Shown in pieces: positions 51,841 through 60,943 of a stretch of DNA of 64,000 nt. The notes beneath the pieces are model-generated. The model ran no database searches. It was given only the letters and a program-made list of their open reading frames with translations, and was not told where the DNA came from. The translations under genes and the position numbers were made by a program. Within the stretch, counting starts at the first letter, position 1, and the number at the start of each line of letters is the position of its first letter. Source of the stretch: Paenibacillus sp. Soil522 (GTDB lineage Bacteria > Bacillota > Bacilli > Paenibacillales > Paenibacillaceae); the NCBI RefSeq assembly GCF_001428245.1, contig NZ_LMRV01000077.1, positions 58,829 through 122,828 on the forward strand, read 5' to 3'.

Positions 51841-52468
51841 TGACCATCCTTCCGTTGGGGAAGGGACAAAAAATATGATAGAGCAAGATTCCGAGATGTC
51901 GGTATCGGTCGTTTTATCCGCTATTGAAGCTCTGGATATCGTACAAATCGACCATTTCGATCTCATATTATGTGATCTGAATATGCCAGGCATTAGCGGA
52001 TTAGAATTAACGAAGCGTCTCATTCAACAGGATCCCGAGCGCAAGGTTATTATTTATTCCGGCTACGAGATTGGTTCGCATTTTAATTTGCTCATCGAGT
52101 CGGGTGTTTCCGGTTTTATATCAAAGACGGTATCCAGGGAACAGCTGCATAATGCGATCAGGTGTGCGATGAGAGGGGAATCGGTTATTCCCATCTCACT
52201 ATTAAAGCAGCTTAGGCGTCATGAGGTAACGATTGGGCGTTCGGAAGTAACCATTGAGGATGTATCGATCAACGAGAAAGAGCAAACGATTTTGCATGAG
52301 GTAGCAACTGGCGTTAGCAATAAGGAGCTGGCTGTCATGCTGCATGTGAGCCAGAGAAACGTGGAATATCAGTTATCGCGTATTTTCGATAAATTAAATG
52401 TCCGTTCTCGCTCGGAAGCGATAAAAGAGGCTCAGCGTTTAGGCTTGATAAGCTTAGAACAATATTAG
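51818..52468 (+). CDS. comA: ComA-like response regulator (LuxR/NarL type)
   Basis: The start is GTG 51818, inside the end of comP (23-bp overlap), with GGAGAGGGG upstream. The 216-residue protein has a receiver domain with VDDHPS and phospho-acceptor D53 (LCDLNMPG), and a LuxR-type helix-turn-helix (about 150-212; EVATGVSNKELAVMLHVSQRNVEYQLSRIFDKLNV). It would be phosphorylated by ComP. I did not find a clear ComA box (TTGCGGNNNNCCGCAA) in the window, so its targets are probably elsewhere. Confidence 0.92.
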   Translation: MIRILLVDDHPSVGEGTKNMIEQDSEMSVSVVLSAIEALDIVQIDHFDLILCDLNMPGISGLELTKRLIQQDPERKVIIYSGYEIGSHFNLLIESGVSGFISKTVSREQLHNAIRCAMRGESVIPISLLKQLRRHEVTIGRSEVTIEDVSINEKEQTILHEVATGVSNKELAVMLHVSQRNVEYQLSRIFDKLNVRSRSEAIKEAQRLGLISLEQY

Positions 52469-52539
52469 TCGCAAAATATTAGATTCGGGATGCTTCATTC
52501 CTTTCATTTACAGAATTAAGCATTTAACGGGTTAATTAT

Positions 52540-52575
52540 AAACGGCAGGCTAAGGAATTCCTTAGCCTGCCGTTT
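52540..52575. terminator. Bidirectional terminator after comA
   Basis: AAACGGCAGGCTAAGG, loop AATT, CCTTAGCCTGCCGTTT: a perfect 16-bp stem between the convergent comA and APH-family genes. Only a short T-run follows on the plus strand. Confidence 0.85.
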
Positions 52576-52615
52576 CGTGTTAAAGCCCTAAAACATATAA
52601 ACAGATATTCCGGTT

Positions 52616-53551
52616 TTACTGGTTGGCTGCTCTTTCCAGCAAGCTGAGCATGTAGCAGTCCAAACGCTCGACCATTAACGAATCGGTTAGTCCGGTTACT
52701 CCAAATGCGGGCCAGCCTGGATATACAGATGGTGGTCCGAAGAGGACTTCAATTAAAGACAGGAGATCCCAAAAGGGCTCATATTGAAATGTAGAGCCGG
52801 CATATTTCTCATATGCTGTCAAAAAAGCATCAGCAGCCGCAACGTCATAGAGCTGAGCTAAATTTAACCGGCAATGGCCAATGTCGATTCCGGCAGGTCC
52901 TTGGCATGCATTGACCCAATCGACAACACCGCTCACTTTGTTGCCCGACCACAGTACGTTGGTCGGATGATAATCCCGATGAATAAAGCAGGGCTTCACA
53001 GCTGGCCGTGGTCCCTTAACCAATGTAATGACCTTGTGCCAAGACTCAGAATAGCTGGACCAGGACGGAGCTTGTAAGGAAGAAATGTCATTGTATGTGA
53101 AATAGGTCCAGGGAAAATGGTCAGCAGCGACGGTATGAATCTGAGCGAGCGCTTCCGCCAAACCATCTATCCACTGGTTCAGATCAGGCGGCTGCAGGAC
53201 AACAGCACCAACTAGCTGAGACATCAATACAGCAGGTATTCCGCATTCGCTACCAGTCTTGTCAAAAGCAAGGATTCGTGGTGTTTGTACGCCCGTTTTC
53301 GCCGCCCATCGCAGGCTTTCCGATTCATGCAGCGGTAAATCGGGCTCTTGGCGCAACCATTCGGCATTGTCGAATTGCCGTAAAACGACTTTTGATTCGA
53401 CTCCCTTGATTTGCAGCGCAATGCTATGGACAAGGGACGACATACCGCCATGCAGACGATTAATGGATTGAACCGAAGCTTGCGGGTGTACAGCTTCAAG
53501 CACCCATTGCAGCAGGCGGTCAGAAAGCTCTTGTTTAGAATCGGCGTCCAT
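52616..53551 (-). CDS. Aminoglycoside phosphotransferase-family kinase
   Basis: The 311-residue protein has the APH fold: an N-terminal lobe (SINRLHGGMSSLVHSI, with KVVLRQF as the ATP-Lys strand) and the catalytic loop CFIHRDYHPTNVLW (HxDxxxxN) followed by GVVDWVNACQGPAGIDIGH (the metal-binding Asp in VVDW). Substrates of this family range from aminoglycosides to sugars and homoserine, so antibiotic resistance should not be assumed. It is monocistronic, leftward, next to the ABC-F gene. Confidence 0.85.
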   Translation of the reverse strand: MDADSKQELSDRLLQWVLEAVHPQASVQSINRLHGGMSSLVHSIALQIKGVESKVVLRQFDNAEWLRQEPDLPLHESESLRWAAKTGVQTPRILAFDKTGSECGIPAVLMSQLVGAVVLQPPDLNQWIDGLAEALAQIHTVAADHFPWTYFTYNDISSLQAPSWSSYSESWHKVITLVKGPRPAVKPCFIHRDYHPTNVLWSGNKVSGVVDWVNACQGPAGIDIGHCRLNLAQLYDVAAADAFLTAYEKYAGSTFQYEPFWDLLSLIEVLFGPPSVYPGWPAFGVTGLTDSLMVERLDCYMLSLLERAANQ

Positions 53552-53577
53552 TACCTATCCGTCCTCTCTCCTATTTC

Positions 53578-55512
53578 TTACATATATTGCTCCCATTCCT
53601 CATAGGCGGCCGATACAGAGGCTTTGCGGGCTTCCAAGGCAGCTTGGATTTCTTGAATGCGGATATAATCATTGAAAATGGCAGGATCAGCAAGCTGCTC
53701 CTCCAACTCGGTAATTTGCTGCTCAAACGACGCTATTTCTTGCTCTAATTGTTCGACTTTGCGCTGCCTCGTGCGTTCTTCCCGTTTGGCTTGTTTGTCA
53801 GCCTCGTAGGAGTTTGCAGGCGCATTGTCGGAAATAGCTGAAGATTTCGAGCCTGAAGCTTGTTTTGACAGCGCCTCGAGCCGCGCTTCTTCGATTTCAT
53901 TTTTTTTCTCTATCATTTCGTCATAATTTCCTAGGAAATGATCGGTTCCTGACGGTTTGAGTTCGACAATGCGTTCAGCCATCTTGTTCAGGAAGTAACG
54001 GTCATGTGAAATGAAGAGCAATGTTCCTTCATAATCAAGCAAGGCGGCTTCAAGCACTTCTTTGCTGAAAAGATCGAGATGGTTGGTAGGCTCATCCAAA
54101 ATAAGCACGTTGGCCTGAGCAAGCATGAGCTTGGCTAACGAAACACGAGCCTTCTCGCCACCGCTAAGCGACGAAATCCGTTTCAATACATCTTCGCCGC
54201 TGAATAAAAAATTGCCGAGCACGGTACGTATACGTGCTTCCTCCATATGGGAATAGCTGCCCCAAACCTCTTCAAGAACCGTATTTTGGGCGTTCAGCCT
54301 CGTTTGCTCCTGATCGTAGTAGCCGATTTTGACATGGGTTCCAAATCGAATCGTACCAGTTGTCGGCGCATTTTGACCGACAATAACCTTCAGCAGGGTT
54401 GACTTTCCAATACCGTTAGGGCCAAGCAACGCGACGGTTTCGCCACGGGTAAGCTGAAAGGAAACATTGCGGAACAGAGGAGTATCCTTGCCAGGAAAAG
54501 TAACGGAAACATCATTTATCGCCAGTACGTCTTTACCTGTAGAACGCTCGATTTCAAATGAGAAATGGGCTTTCTTCAAATCACCCTGCGGCTTGTCCAG
54601 TCGATCCATTTTGTCCAGCGCTTTACGCCTGCTTTGCGCTCGCTTGGTTGTCGAAGCGCGCACGAGGTTGCGCTGAACGAATTGCTCCATGCGCGAAATT
54701 TCATCCTGCTGCTTCTCGAATTGCCGCATATTAATTTCGTAATCGGCAGCTTTCAGCTCCATATATCGGCTGTAGTTTCCAGTGTACCGCTTGGAGGTAT
54801 GACGCTCGATCTCAATAATCGTTTGGGCGAGCGCATCAAGAAAGTACCGGTCATGGGATACAACTAGAATAGCGCCCGAATAACCGCGCAAATAAGATTC
54901 CAGCCAGGTTAATGTCTCAATATCGAGATAGTTGGTAGGCTCATCAAGCATGAGCAAATCCGGCGCTTGAAGCAAAATACGCGCCAAAGCAAGCCGGGTT
55001 TTCTGGCCGCCGCTTAGCGTTGAGATTAATGTATCAGCGGGAAAGCTTCCGAAGCCCATCCCGTGAAGAACGCTGTTAATGCGCGTATTGATTTCGAAGC
55101 CGCCTTGCTCACGGTACCAGTCTGAACGCTTGGCGTAGCGGTCGAGAGTATCCGCATAGCGTTTCTCGTCCTCATGAAGGGCAGGATCAGCGATTTTGAT
55201 TTCGAGCTCACGAAGCTCCAGCTCGGCTTCGATTAAATGGGAAAATACAGCACGCATCTCCGCTTCGATGGTTCGATTGGATTGTAAGCCGCTGTTCTGA
55301 GCGAGATAGCCAATTTTTGTTTCTTTTGCTTTATGGACAGCGCCCGAATCAGCAGACATTTCGCCTGCAATAATTTTTAGCAGCGTTGATTTGCCGGCGC
55401 CGTTTACGCCTACGAGACCGATTCGTTCCCGTTCCAGCACCTGCATGGAAATATTGGATAATACGACATTTACGCCGTAGCTCTTTGTAACGTTAGAAAC
55501 CTGCAGCAGCAT
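53578..55512 (-). CDS. ABC-F family ATPase (YdiF-like)
   Basis: The start is ATG 55512 with GGAGG upstream; a longer frame to 55605 is unsupported. The 644-residue protein has two ABC cassettes without membrane helices: GVNGAGKST / LSGGQKTRLALARIL / LLMLDEPTNYLD and GPNGIGKST / LSGGEKARVSLAKLM / VLILDEPTNHLD, joined by a basic linker of about 70 residues (P-site tRNA interaction motif), and a C-terminal coiled coil. ABC-F proteins act on the ribosome. The B. subtilis orthologue position beside moaC and tat genes suggests YdiF. An antibiotic-resistance role cannot be judged. Confidence 0.93.
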   Translation of the reverse strand: MLLQVSNVTKSYGVNVVLSNISMQVLERERIGLVGVNGAGKSTLLKIIAGEMSADSGAVHKAKETKIGYLAQNSGLQSNRTIEAEMRAVFSHLIEAELELRELEIKIADPALHEDEKRYADTLDRYAKRSDWYREQGGFEINTRINSVLHGMGFGSFPADTLISTLSGGQKTRLALARILLQAPDLLMLDEPTNYLDIETLTWLESYLRGYSGAILVVSHDRYFLDALAQTIIEIERHTSKRYTGNYSRYMELKAADYEINMRQFEKQQDEISRMEQFVQRNLVRASTTKRAQSRRKALDKMDRLDKPQGDLKKAHFSFEIERSTGKDVLAINDVSVTFPGKDTPLFRNVSFQLTRGETVALLGPNGIGKSTLLKVIVGQNAPTTGTIRFGTHVKIGYYDQEQTRLNAQNTVLEEVWGSYSHMEEARIRTVLGNFLFSGEDVLKRISSLSGGEKARVSLAKLMLAQANVLILDEPTNHLDLFSKEVLEAALLDYEGTLLFISHDRYFLNKMAERIVELKPSGTDHFLGNYDEMIEKKNEIEEARLEALSKQASGSKSSAISDNAPANSYEADKQAKREERTRQRKVEQLEQEIASFEQQITELEEQLADPAIFNDYIRIQEIQAALEARKASVSAAYEEWEQYM

Positions 55513-55659
55513 TATGAAACCTCCAACAAATAATTGTAAAGAAAGGATGCTTACCCTACTCATTAGTGTACCATAAACAAGCGCCGGCATTGGCGAAAGT
55601 TGCATAACAGTGGTAAACTACAATTAATGAAAGAAAATGATGGGAAGTAGAATAGGTGA

Positions 55660-56274
55660 ATGCTTTTGGTTGAACGAAATCGATTTGGCGATAAGGCTTA
55701 CATACGAAAAGAGATGGAAATAAAACGGAACAGTTTATCGTCTGAGCAGCGGAAATTGTGGTCACAGTCTGCCTGCGCGAAAGCGGAAGCTTTGCTGGAG
55801 AGCCGCTCCGTAACAGCGTTTATGGTGTATCTATCTTTTCGGAGCGAGCTTGATCTATCCCGTCTCATTGAATGGGGCTGGCGGACGGGGCGTGACGTGA
55901 TTGCGCCAAGATGCATCGCGGAGGACCGCTCAATGACGCTGCATTATTTGCGGAGCTGGGACGATCTTATGGCTGGTGCCTACGGTATTATGGAGCCGAA
56001 TCCTGCCGTGACTCCGCCAATCGACGATGGCTATGCACCGGATGTCGTGTTTGTTCCGGGCCTCGCCTTCGATCGCCAAGGCGGACGCCTTGGCTACGGC
56101 GGAGGATATTATGACCGCTTTGCGGAAACGGTTATTAGAGGAGCCGGCGGGCAAGCCCGGACCTTGTGGCTTGGCATGTCGTTCGAAGCACAGCTCATAG
56201 CTAAAGTTCCTCTCGAAGAGCATGATCTAATGATGAGTGGAATGATTACCGAGCAAGACGTTTATTTGCTATAG
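55660..56274 (+). CDS. 5-formyltetrahydrofolate cyclo-ligase
   Basis: The 204-residue protein shows RKEMEIKRNSLSSEQRKLWS near the N-terminus, FMVYLSFRSELDLSRLI, APRCIAEDRSMTLHYLR, YGIMEPN, and the C-terminal signature VFVPGLAFDRQGGRLGYGGGYYDRF, typical of the MTHFS/YgfA family. It converts 5-formyl-THF to 5,10-methenyl-THF with ATP. It is divergent from the ABC-F gene and leads into the molybdenum-cofactor genes. The start at ATG 55660 is preceded only by a weak AGGTG. Confidence 0.92.
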   Translation: MLLVERNRFGDKAYIRKEMEIKRNSLSSEQRKLWSQSACAKAEALLESRSVTAFMVYLSFRSELDLSRLIEWGWRTGRDVIAPRCIAEDRSMTLHYLRSWDDLMAGAYGIMEPNPAVTPPIDDGYAPDVVFVPGLAFDRQGGRLGYGGGYYDRFAETVIRGAGGQARTLWLGMSFEAQLIAKVPLEEHDLMMSGMITEQDVYLL

Positions 56275-56363
56275 CGCAAGATTTGAGGAAAGCAATCATC
56301 GCGAAACGAAGCTGTTTCCGCTAGAGGGTGGAGCAGCCGTTTACGCCAGAAGGAGCGATAGAG

Positions 56364-56843
56364 GTGGAGTTGACACATTTTAACGAGCAGGGCCGAGCGC
56401 GCATGGTGGACATCTCCGATAAGGAAGTCACTTCACGCACGGCAGTCGCTCAAACCAGAGTTACGATGAACCCGGATACATTAGCACAAATCAAGGCAGG
56501 CAAGATCGGGAAGGGCGATGTGCTGGCTGTGGCTCAGGTTGCTGCAGTAATGGCCGCCAAAAAAACAGCAGACTGGATTCCAATGTGTCATCCGCTTCCG
56601 CTTACAGGCATAAATGTGATATTCAGCGATAATGGGACGGATGAGCTTTACATAGAAGGCACTGTAAAGACTACTGGAAAAACAGGTGTTGAAATGGAGG
56701 CACTCACAGCCGTGTCTGCCGCAGCTCTAACGGTGTATGACATGTGCAAGGCGCTGCAAAAGGATATGATCATTGGGCCGACGCAGCTCGTTTCCAAAAC
56801 GGGCGGTAAAAGCGGCGATTATCGAATTTCGACAAACTCGTAA
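56364..56843 (+). CDS. moaC: Cyclic pyranopterin monophosphate synthase
   Basis: The start is GTG 56364 with AAGGAG upstream, giving the usual [22 protein letters not shown]; an earlier in-frame GTG at 56328 adds 12 unlikely residues. The 159-residue protein has [36 protein letters not shown] and [17 protein letters not shown], the MoaC hallmarks. It makes cPMP in molybdenum-cofactor synthesis. MoaA is not in the window. Confidence 0.96.
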   Translation: MELTHFNEQGRARMVDISDKEVTSRTAVAQTRVTMNPDTLAQIKAGKIGKGDVLAVAQVAAVMAAKKTADWIPMCHPLPLTGINVIFSDNGTDELYIEGTVKTTGKTGVEMEALTAVSAAALTVYDMCKALQKDMIIGPTQLVSKTGGKSGDYRISTNS

Positions 56844-56870
56844 GCAGATTAGGGATGGGAGGAATGGTAG

Positions 56871-57365
56871 ATGCGGTGGAAGGTAGCAATATTAACAGCA
56901 AGCGATAAAGGCTCACGCGGGGAACGTGAAGATACGAGCGCACAGGTTATTCGTGAGTTAATTGAGGAAGAGCTGGGCGGCGAAATTATCGATTACCGGA
57001 TTGTCCCGGATGAGCAGGATGAAATTATGGCAGCTATCATTGAAATGACCGAGTATTTCCATGCCGATCTTGTGCTTACAACTGGTGGAACAGGTCTTGC
57101 GGAGCGCGATATTACTCCTGAAGCAACGCTTAAAGTCATTGACCGTGCTGTTCCTGGGCTTGCGGAAGCGATGCGTATGGGAGCGCTCCAGAAAACGAGA
57201 CGGGCAATGCTCTCAAGGGGAGTATGCGGCATTAGAGGCAGCTCGCTCATCATTAACCTTCCTGGAAGTCCGAAGGGCGTCCATGAGAGCCTAATGGCGA
57301 TCATGGATCAATTGCCGCATGCGCTGGGCATTTTATCCGGACAACTGGGGGAGCATAGCGTATGA
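56871..57365 (+). CDS. MogA/MoaB-family molybdenum cofactor biosynthesis protein
   Basis: The 164-residue protein has ILTASDKGSRGEREDTSAQVI, YRIVPDEQDEIMAAI, the molybdopterin-binding LVLTTGGTGLAERDITPEATL and LIINLPGSPKGVHESL. This is the MoaB/Mog family, which adenylylates molybdopterin. GGGAGGAATGGTAG precedes the ATG. Its stop overlaps the next start (ATGA), so it is coupled to the MoeA-like gene. Confidence 0.93.
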   Translation: MRWKVAILTASDKGSRGEREDTSAQVIRELIEEELGGEIIDYRIVPDEQDEIMAAIIEMTEYFHADLVLTTGGTGLAERDITPEATLKVIDRAVPGLAEAMRMGALQKTRRAMLSRGVCGIRGSSLIINLPGSPKGVHESLMAIMDQLPHALGILSGQLGEHSV

Positions 57366-58414
57366 GCCAAAAGCAGCAAACAGAGGAAGGCGTAGAGCAG
57401 CTAGGATCGACTATTCTTAGAGAGGTGTCGGTATACGATGCGGTTGGACTGCGCTTGGCTCATGATTTGACGCGAATTATTCCCGGTACGTTCAAGGGGC
57501 GCTTGTTCAAAAGAGGCCATGTCGTGACGGAAGCAGACATCCCAAATCTTCTCGATATCGGCAAAGAGCATATTTATATTATGGAGCTTGGGGAAGACGA
57601 GCTTCATGAGGATGATGCCGCGATTCGAATGGCTGAAGCTTTATATGGCGATCAACTGCTGCTATCCGAGCCGCATGAAGGCAAGGTGAGCATCAAATCG
57701 AATCAGCTTGGCTTGGCGGAGATAGACAAAGGAATTGTTGATGCCATAAATGCTTTAGGTGAAATTGCGCTAGCTACGGTCAAGACGAATACAGTCGTTA
57801 AGCCGGGACAGCCGCTCGCCGCGACGAGAGCGATCCCGCTTGTTGTCCCTAAAACGAAGGTTGAAACTGTAGAGCGGCTGGCTGATGAATACCGCCGGGC
57901 AAATGAAGGCGCGTCGCCGCTGCGCGTACGCCCTTTCCGTAAATTTCGCGTAGGACTGATAACGACAGGCGGAGAAGTCTTTAACGGCAGAATCGAAGAT
58001 AAATTTGGTCCGGCCGTAAGAAGCAAGCTGGAGGAGCTGGGATCAGAGGTTGGGGAGCAGAGGTTTGCTCCCGATGATCGACAAACAATTGTCAAGGAAA
58101 TACACTATTTGCTTGATCAACGGTATGATATGATACTAGTGACGGGCGGAATGTCGGTAGATCCCGACGATCGCACGCCAGGCGCGATTAAAGCCTCGGG
58201 AGCAGATATCGTAAGCTATGGGACGCCAATGCTGCCAGGCTCAATGCTGCTTATCGGTTATTTAAACGGAGTTCCGATTATGGGCTTGCCAGGCTGCGTT
58301 ATGCATGATCCGTATACGTCCTTCGATGTTCTTCTGCCGCGTATTCTGGCGGGCGATACGATTGCTCGCGAAGATATCATCAGCATGGGATACGGCGGTT
58401 TAAATAGCTGTTAG
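57362..58414 (+). CDS. MoeA-like molybdopterin-binding protein
   Basis: The 350-residue protein has an N-terminal region resembling MoeA domains (DAVGLRLAHDLTRIIPGTFKGRLFKRGHVVTEADI) and a C-terminal MPT-binding fold with VGLITTGGEVFNGRI, KFGPAVRSKLEELG, and ILVTGGMSVDPDDRTPGAI, then GLPGCVMHDPYTSFD. It is shorter than full MoeA (about 400) and lacks the last MoeA domain. This type is common in Firmicutes beside mog. A role in molybdenum insertion is likely by context. Confidence 0.87.
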   Translation: MSQKQQTEEGVEQLGSTILREVSVYDAVGLRLAHDLTRIIPGTFKGRLFKRGHVVTEADIPNLLDIGKEHIYIMELGEDELHEDDAAIRMAEALYGDQLLLSEPHEGKVSIKSNQLGLAEIDKGIVDAINALGEIALATVKTNTVVKPGQPLAATRAIPLVVPKTKVETVERLADEYRRANEGASPLRVRPFRKFRVGLITTGGEVFNGRIEDKFGPAVRSKLEELGSEVGEQRFAPDDRQTIVKEIHYLLDQRYDMILVTGGMSVDPDDRTPGAIKASGADIVSYGTPMLPGSMLLIGYLNGVPIMGLPGCVMHDPYTSFDVLLPRILAGDTIAREDIISMGYGGLNSC

Positions 58415-58469
58415 TTATTGACGCTTACAAAGCAGGTTTACTGCGTAAAGATTTGAGGAGGTTAACGAA

Positions 58470-58703
58470 ATGTCAGGAATAGGTGCAACGGGTATCATAC
58501 TGCTCGTGTTGGTCGCTTTGCTTCTGTTTGGACCGAATAAACTGCCAGAGCTTGGCCGTGCTTTTGGACGTACGCTGCGTGAGTTTAAGTCTGGAGCCAG
58601 AGAAATCATGGACGACGATGATCGCAAGGATAAGGAATCTAGCCGGGTTGAAGTGAATCGCTCGGAAAATATGGATAAAGACAATAAGCGGCTTCCGGAT
58701 TAA
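58470..58703 (+). CDS. tatA: Twin-arginine translocase subunit TatA
   Basis: The 77-residue protein has one membrane helix (about 6-22; TGIILLVLVALLLFGP), the hinge FGPNKLPELGRAFG, an amphipathic helix (RTLREFKSGAREIMDDDD) and a charged tail, the complete TatA/E layout. GAGGAGGTTAACGA precedes the ATG. It forms the Tat protein-conducting pore with TatC 61 bp downstream. Confidence 0.95.
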   Translation: MSGIGATGIILLVLVALLLFGPNKLPELGRAFGRTLREFKSGAREIMDDDDRKDKESSRVEVNRSENMDKDNKRLPD

Positions 58704-58764
58704 TCGGGCCCGCTTTTTTCTTGAACAAAAGGCAGTAAACAGCAGGTAAAGGAGGCTAGCGCAG

Positions 58765-59586
58765 GTGGGAACGGAAGAAAGCAATAAATCGGAGCGGATG
58801 TCACGTAAAGCGATTTTTCGCGAGGAAGGGCTCATGCCGCTTCTAGAGCATATTGGAGAGCTGCGGAAGAGAATCTTTTACGTGCTTATCATACTAACAG
58901 TAGGCCTGGTCCTCGGAATCATATTCGCGCAGCCTACCTATAACTTTCTAATGAGCCAAAAGCCGGCAAATACGATTTCCTTACATACGTTTTCACTGTG
59001 GGATGGAATAGGCATGTACATGAAATTCGCATTCGTCATCGCTTTGATTTTGGCACTGCCTGTCATTGCCTATCAGCTTTGGGCATTCGTCAAGCCGGCT
59101 TTGCGCAAGAGCGAGCAGCGTTCCACGCTGAAATACGTTCCTTTCGCTCTCATTATGTTTTTAATCGGGTTGGCATTTTCGTATTTTGTCGTGTTTCCGC
59201 TCGCGTTCAACTTTACAAGAACGATCTCGCAGCATTTGAACCTTGAGGAAACGTATGGCATCGCGCAATATTTTACGTTTATGTTTAATTTATTAATTCC
59301 GATATCGCTCCTATTCGAGCTGCCGCTCGTCATCATGTTTTTTACGGCTATCCGTTTGGTGAATCCGAAGCGGCTTCGCAAAATGCGCCGCCTTGCCTAT
59401 TTCATAATGGTGGTTATAGGAGTTATGATTACGCCGCCGGATTTCATATCTGATATTTTAGTGGCCATCCCATTAATCATTTTGTATGAAGTAAGCGTGT
59501 TTCTATCCGGAATGGTTCACAAAAAACAGCTGGCGGCTGATGCCAAATGGGAAGCGGAGTATGGGGAATCGTATAATAAGGTCTAG
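58765..59586 (+). CDS. tatC: Twin-arginine translocase subunit TatC
   Basis: The start is GTG 58765, with AAAGGAGGCTAGCG before it. The 273-residue protein has six membrane helices and the TatC motifs MPLLEHIGELRKRI (the HxxELRxR signature near the N-terminus), FVIALILALPVIAYQLWAFVKPAL, and PPDFISDILVAIPLI. It recognises Tat signal peptides. No Tat substrate gene is adjacent. Confidence 0.96.
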   Translation: MGTEESNKSERMSRKAIFREEGLMPLLEHIGELRKRIFYVLIILTVGLVLGIIFAQPTYNFLMSQKPANTISLHTFSLWDGIGMYMKFAFVIALILALPVIAYQLWAFVKPALRKSEQRSTLKYVPFALIMFLIGLAFSYFVVFPLAFNFTRTISQHLNLEETYGIAQYFTFMFNLLIPISLLFELPLVIMFFTAIRLVNPKRLRKMRRLAYFIMVVIGVMITPPDFISDILVAIPLIILYEVSVFLSGMVHKKQLAADAKWEAEYGESYNKV

Positions 59587-59590
59587 AAGG

Positions 59591-59621
59591 AAGAAGGGGA
59601 AAAAGTCCTCTTCTTTTTTTT
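59591..59621 (+). terminator. Terminator after tatC
   Basis: AAGAAGGGGA, loop AAAAG, TCCTCTTCTT (one G-U pair), followed by Ts. The run is directly next to the promoter of the permease operon. Confidence 0.75.
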
Positions 59622-59622
59622 A

Positions 59623-59651
59623 TTGACAAAACAAACCATCCTGCGTAATAT
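59623..59651 (+). promoter_or_regulatory. SigA promoter of the permease-tetR operon
   Basis: TTGACA (59623-59628), 17-bp spacer, TAATAT (59646-59651). It is a near-consensus promoter whose -10 box touches the operator palindrome. Confidence 0.8.
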
Positions 59652-59681
59652 TTAAACAAACGTTTAAAACGGTTGTTTAAA
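59651..59681. promoter_or_regulatory. Operator palindrome, probably for the TetR regulator
   Basis: TTTAAACA (59651-59658) and TGTTTAAA (59674-59681) are perfect inverted repeats, with further near-symmetric sequence between (ACGTTTAAAACGG). It overlaps the -10 box and transcription start, so a bound repressor would block the operon. The TetR gene is the second gene of this operon. Confidence 0.7.
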
Positions 59682-59703
59682 TAGAGAACAGGAGTGGATA
59701 AGC

Positions 59704-60870
59704 ATGAAAAACGCACTGCAAGCTTTTATGAAACGTCCGACAACATGGATCGGCATGATTACCGCATTAATGTTTCAGGTTATTTTCTCGGTCATTTGGA
59801 TGACGGGCTACAACGGCGTCACGGATCGCGTCGAGCAGCTGAAAATTGCGGTCGTTAATGAGGATCAGCAGATGGGACAACAGATTGCGGGCAATTTAAT
59901 ACAAAATTCGCCATTCGATATGAGACAGGTTGACAGCATCGACGAGGCAAAGCAGCAGCTAAACGAGCGTGAGCTTCAGATGGTTGTGTATGTGCCGGCA
60001 GATTTCTCACAGAAGTCGACAGCGGCAGACGGTTCAGCTTCCATCCAATATTTCATCAATGAATCGAATCCGGCGCTTATTAAGAGCATCATGAGCGGCG
60101 CTGCGGCACAAATAACGGCGGAGGTTAACCGTCAAGCGGTTGCCAGCGGCATTCAAACGGTGCTGGGCAATATGAGTATGCCGGCCGAACAGGCAACGGC
60201 AGCAGCGCAAGGATTATCGCAGCGCGTCACGACCGATATCCAAACTACGAATGCGGTACAAGGAATGAACAACCAGATGGTACCGATGATGATGGTGCTT
60301 GCCTCCTATGTCGGCGCTATGATCATGGGGATGAACTTTGAGCAATCTTCAATGGCCGTAAGCGCGACTGTCGGCAGATGGCACCGTTTTGCCGCAAGAA
60401 GCATGATGAATGTTGCGGCAGCCGTGCTCGTATCGTTAGCGGGCTCGACCCTGCTTGCATCCTTTGGCGGCCAAATGGCTCAAGGGTTCCTTCATATTTG
60501 GCTGTTTCAGCTGCTGTTCTTGTTAACCTTCATATTCGTTTCCCAAATGTTTCTTTACATGTTCGGGATGGCCGGCATGCTGTTTAATATTATCGCTTTG
60601 TCGGCACAGCTTGTTACCTCGGGCGCAATCGTACCGCGTGAATTGCTGTCTGATTTCTATATCAAGCTTGGCGATGCCCTTCCGGCTACTTATGCGGTAG
60701 AGGGCACGATGAACATCTTGTTCGGCGGTCCGGCTGCAACGTCTGACGCATTGACGCTCAGCATAATCGCAGTTATTGCACTAGCGGTTAGCGCATTAGC
60801 CGTAGCGGTGAAACGTCAAGCTGTTCCCCAGCAGCAGCCATCCGCGGTCATTGCCGGACAAAGACGATAA
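59704..60870 (+). CDS. YhgE/Pip-like ABC-2 family membrane permease
   Basis: The 388-residue protein has an N-terminal membrane helix (about 15-35), a long extracytoplasmic domain (about 38-195; IAVVNEDQQMGQQIAGNLI, FINESNPALIKSIM) and five to six C-terminal membrane helices. This is the ABC-2/YhgE type of exporter subunit. No ATPase gene accompanies it. It is preceded by a promoter and TetR-type operator and followed by a tetR gene 73 bp away, the usual layout of drug- or stress-responsive exporters. Confidence 0.85.
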   Translation: MKNALQAFMKRPTTWIGMITALMFQVIFSVIWMTGYNGVTDRVEQLKIAVVNEDQQMGQQIAGNLIQNSPFDMRQVDSIDEAKQQLNERELQMVVYVPADFSQKSTAADGSASIQYFINESNPALIKSIMSGAAAQITAEVNRQAVASGIQTVLGNMSMPAEQATAAAQGLSQRVTTDIQTTNAVQGMNNQMVPMMMVLASYVGAMIMGMNFEQSSMAVSATVGRWHRFAARSMMNVAAAVLVSLAGSTLLASFGGQMAQGFLHIWLFQLLFLLTFIFVSQMFLYMFGMAGMLFNIIALSAQLVTSGAIVPRELLSDFYIKLGDALPATYAVEGTMNILFGGPAATSDALTLSIIAVIALAVSALAVAVKRQAVPQQQPSAVIAGQRR

Positions 60871-60943
60871 GAGTAAACCCGGTCTTGCTGTTTGTCTGCA
60901 AATACGACAAAATAAAAGAAATACGCTTCTATGGAGGACCGTC

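Noticed and set aside
52616-53551. Calling the APH-fold gene an aminoglycoside-resistance gene
   Set aside because: The family has many other substrates and nothing nearby indicates resistance.
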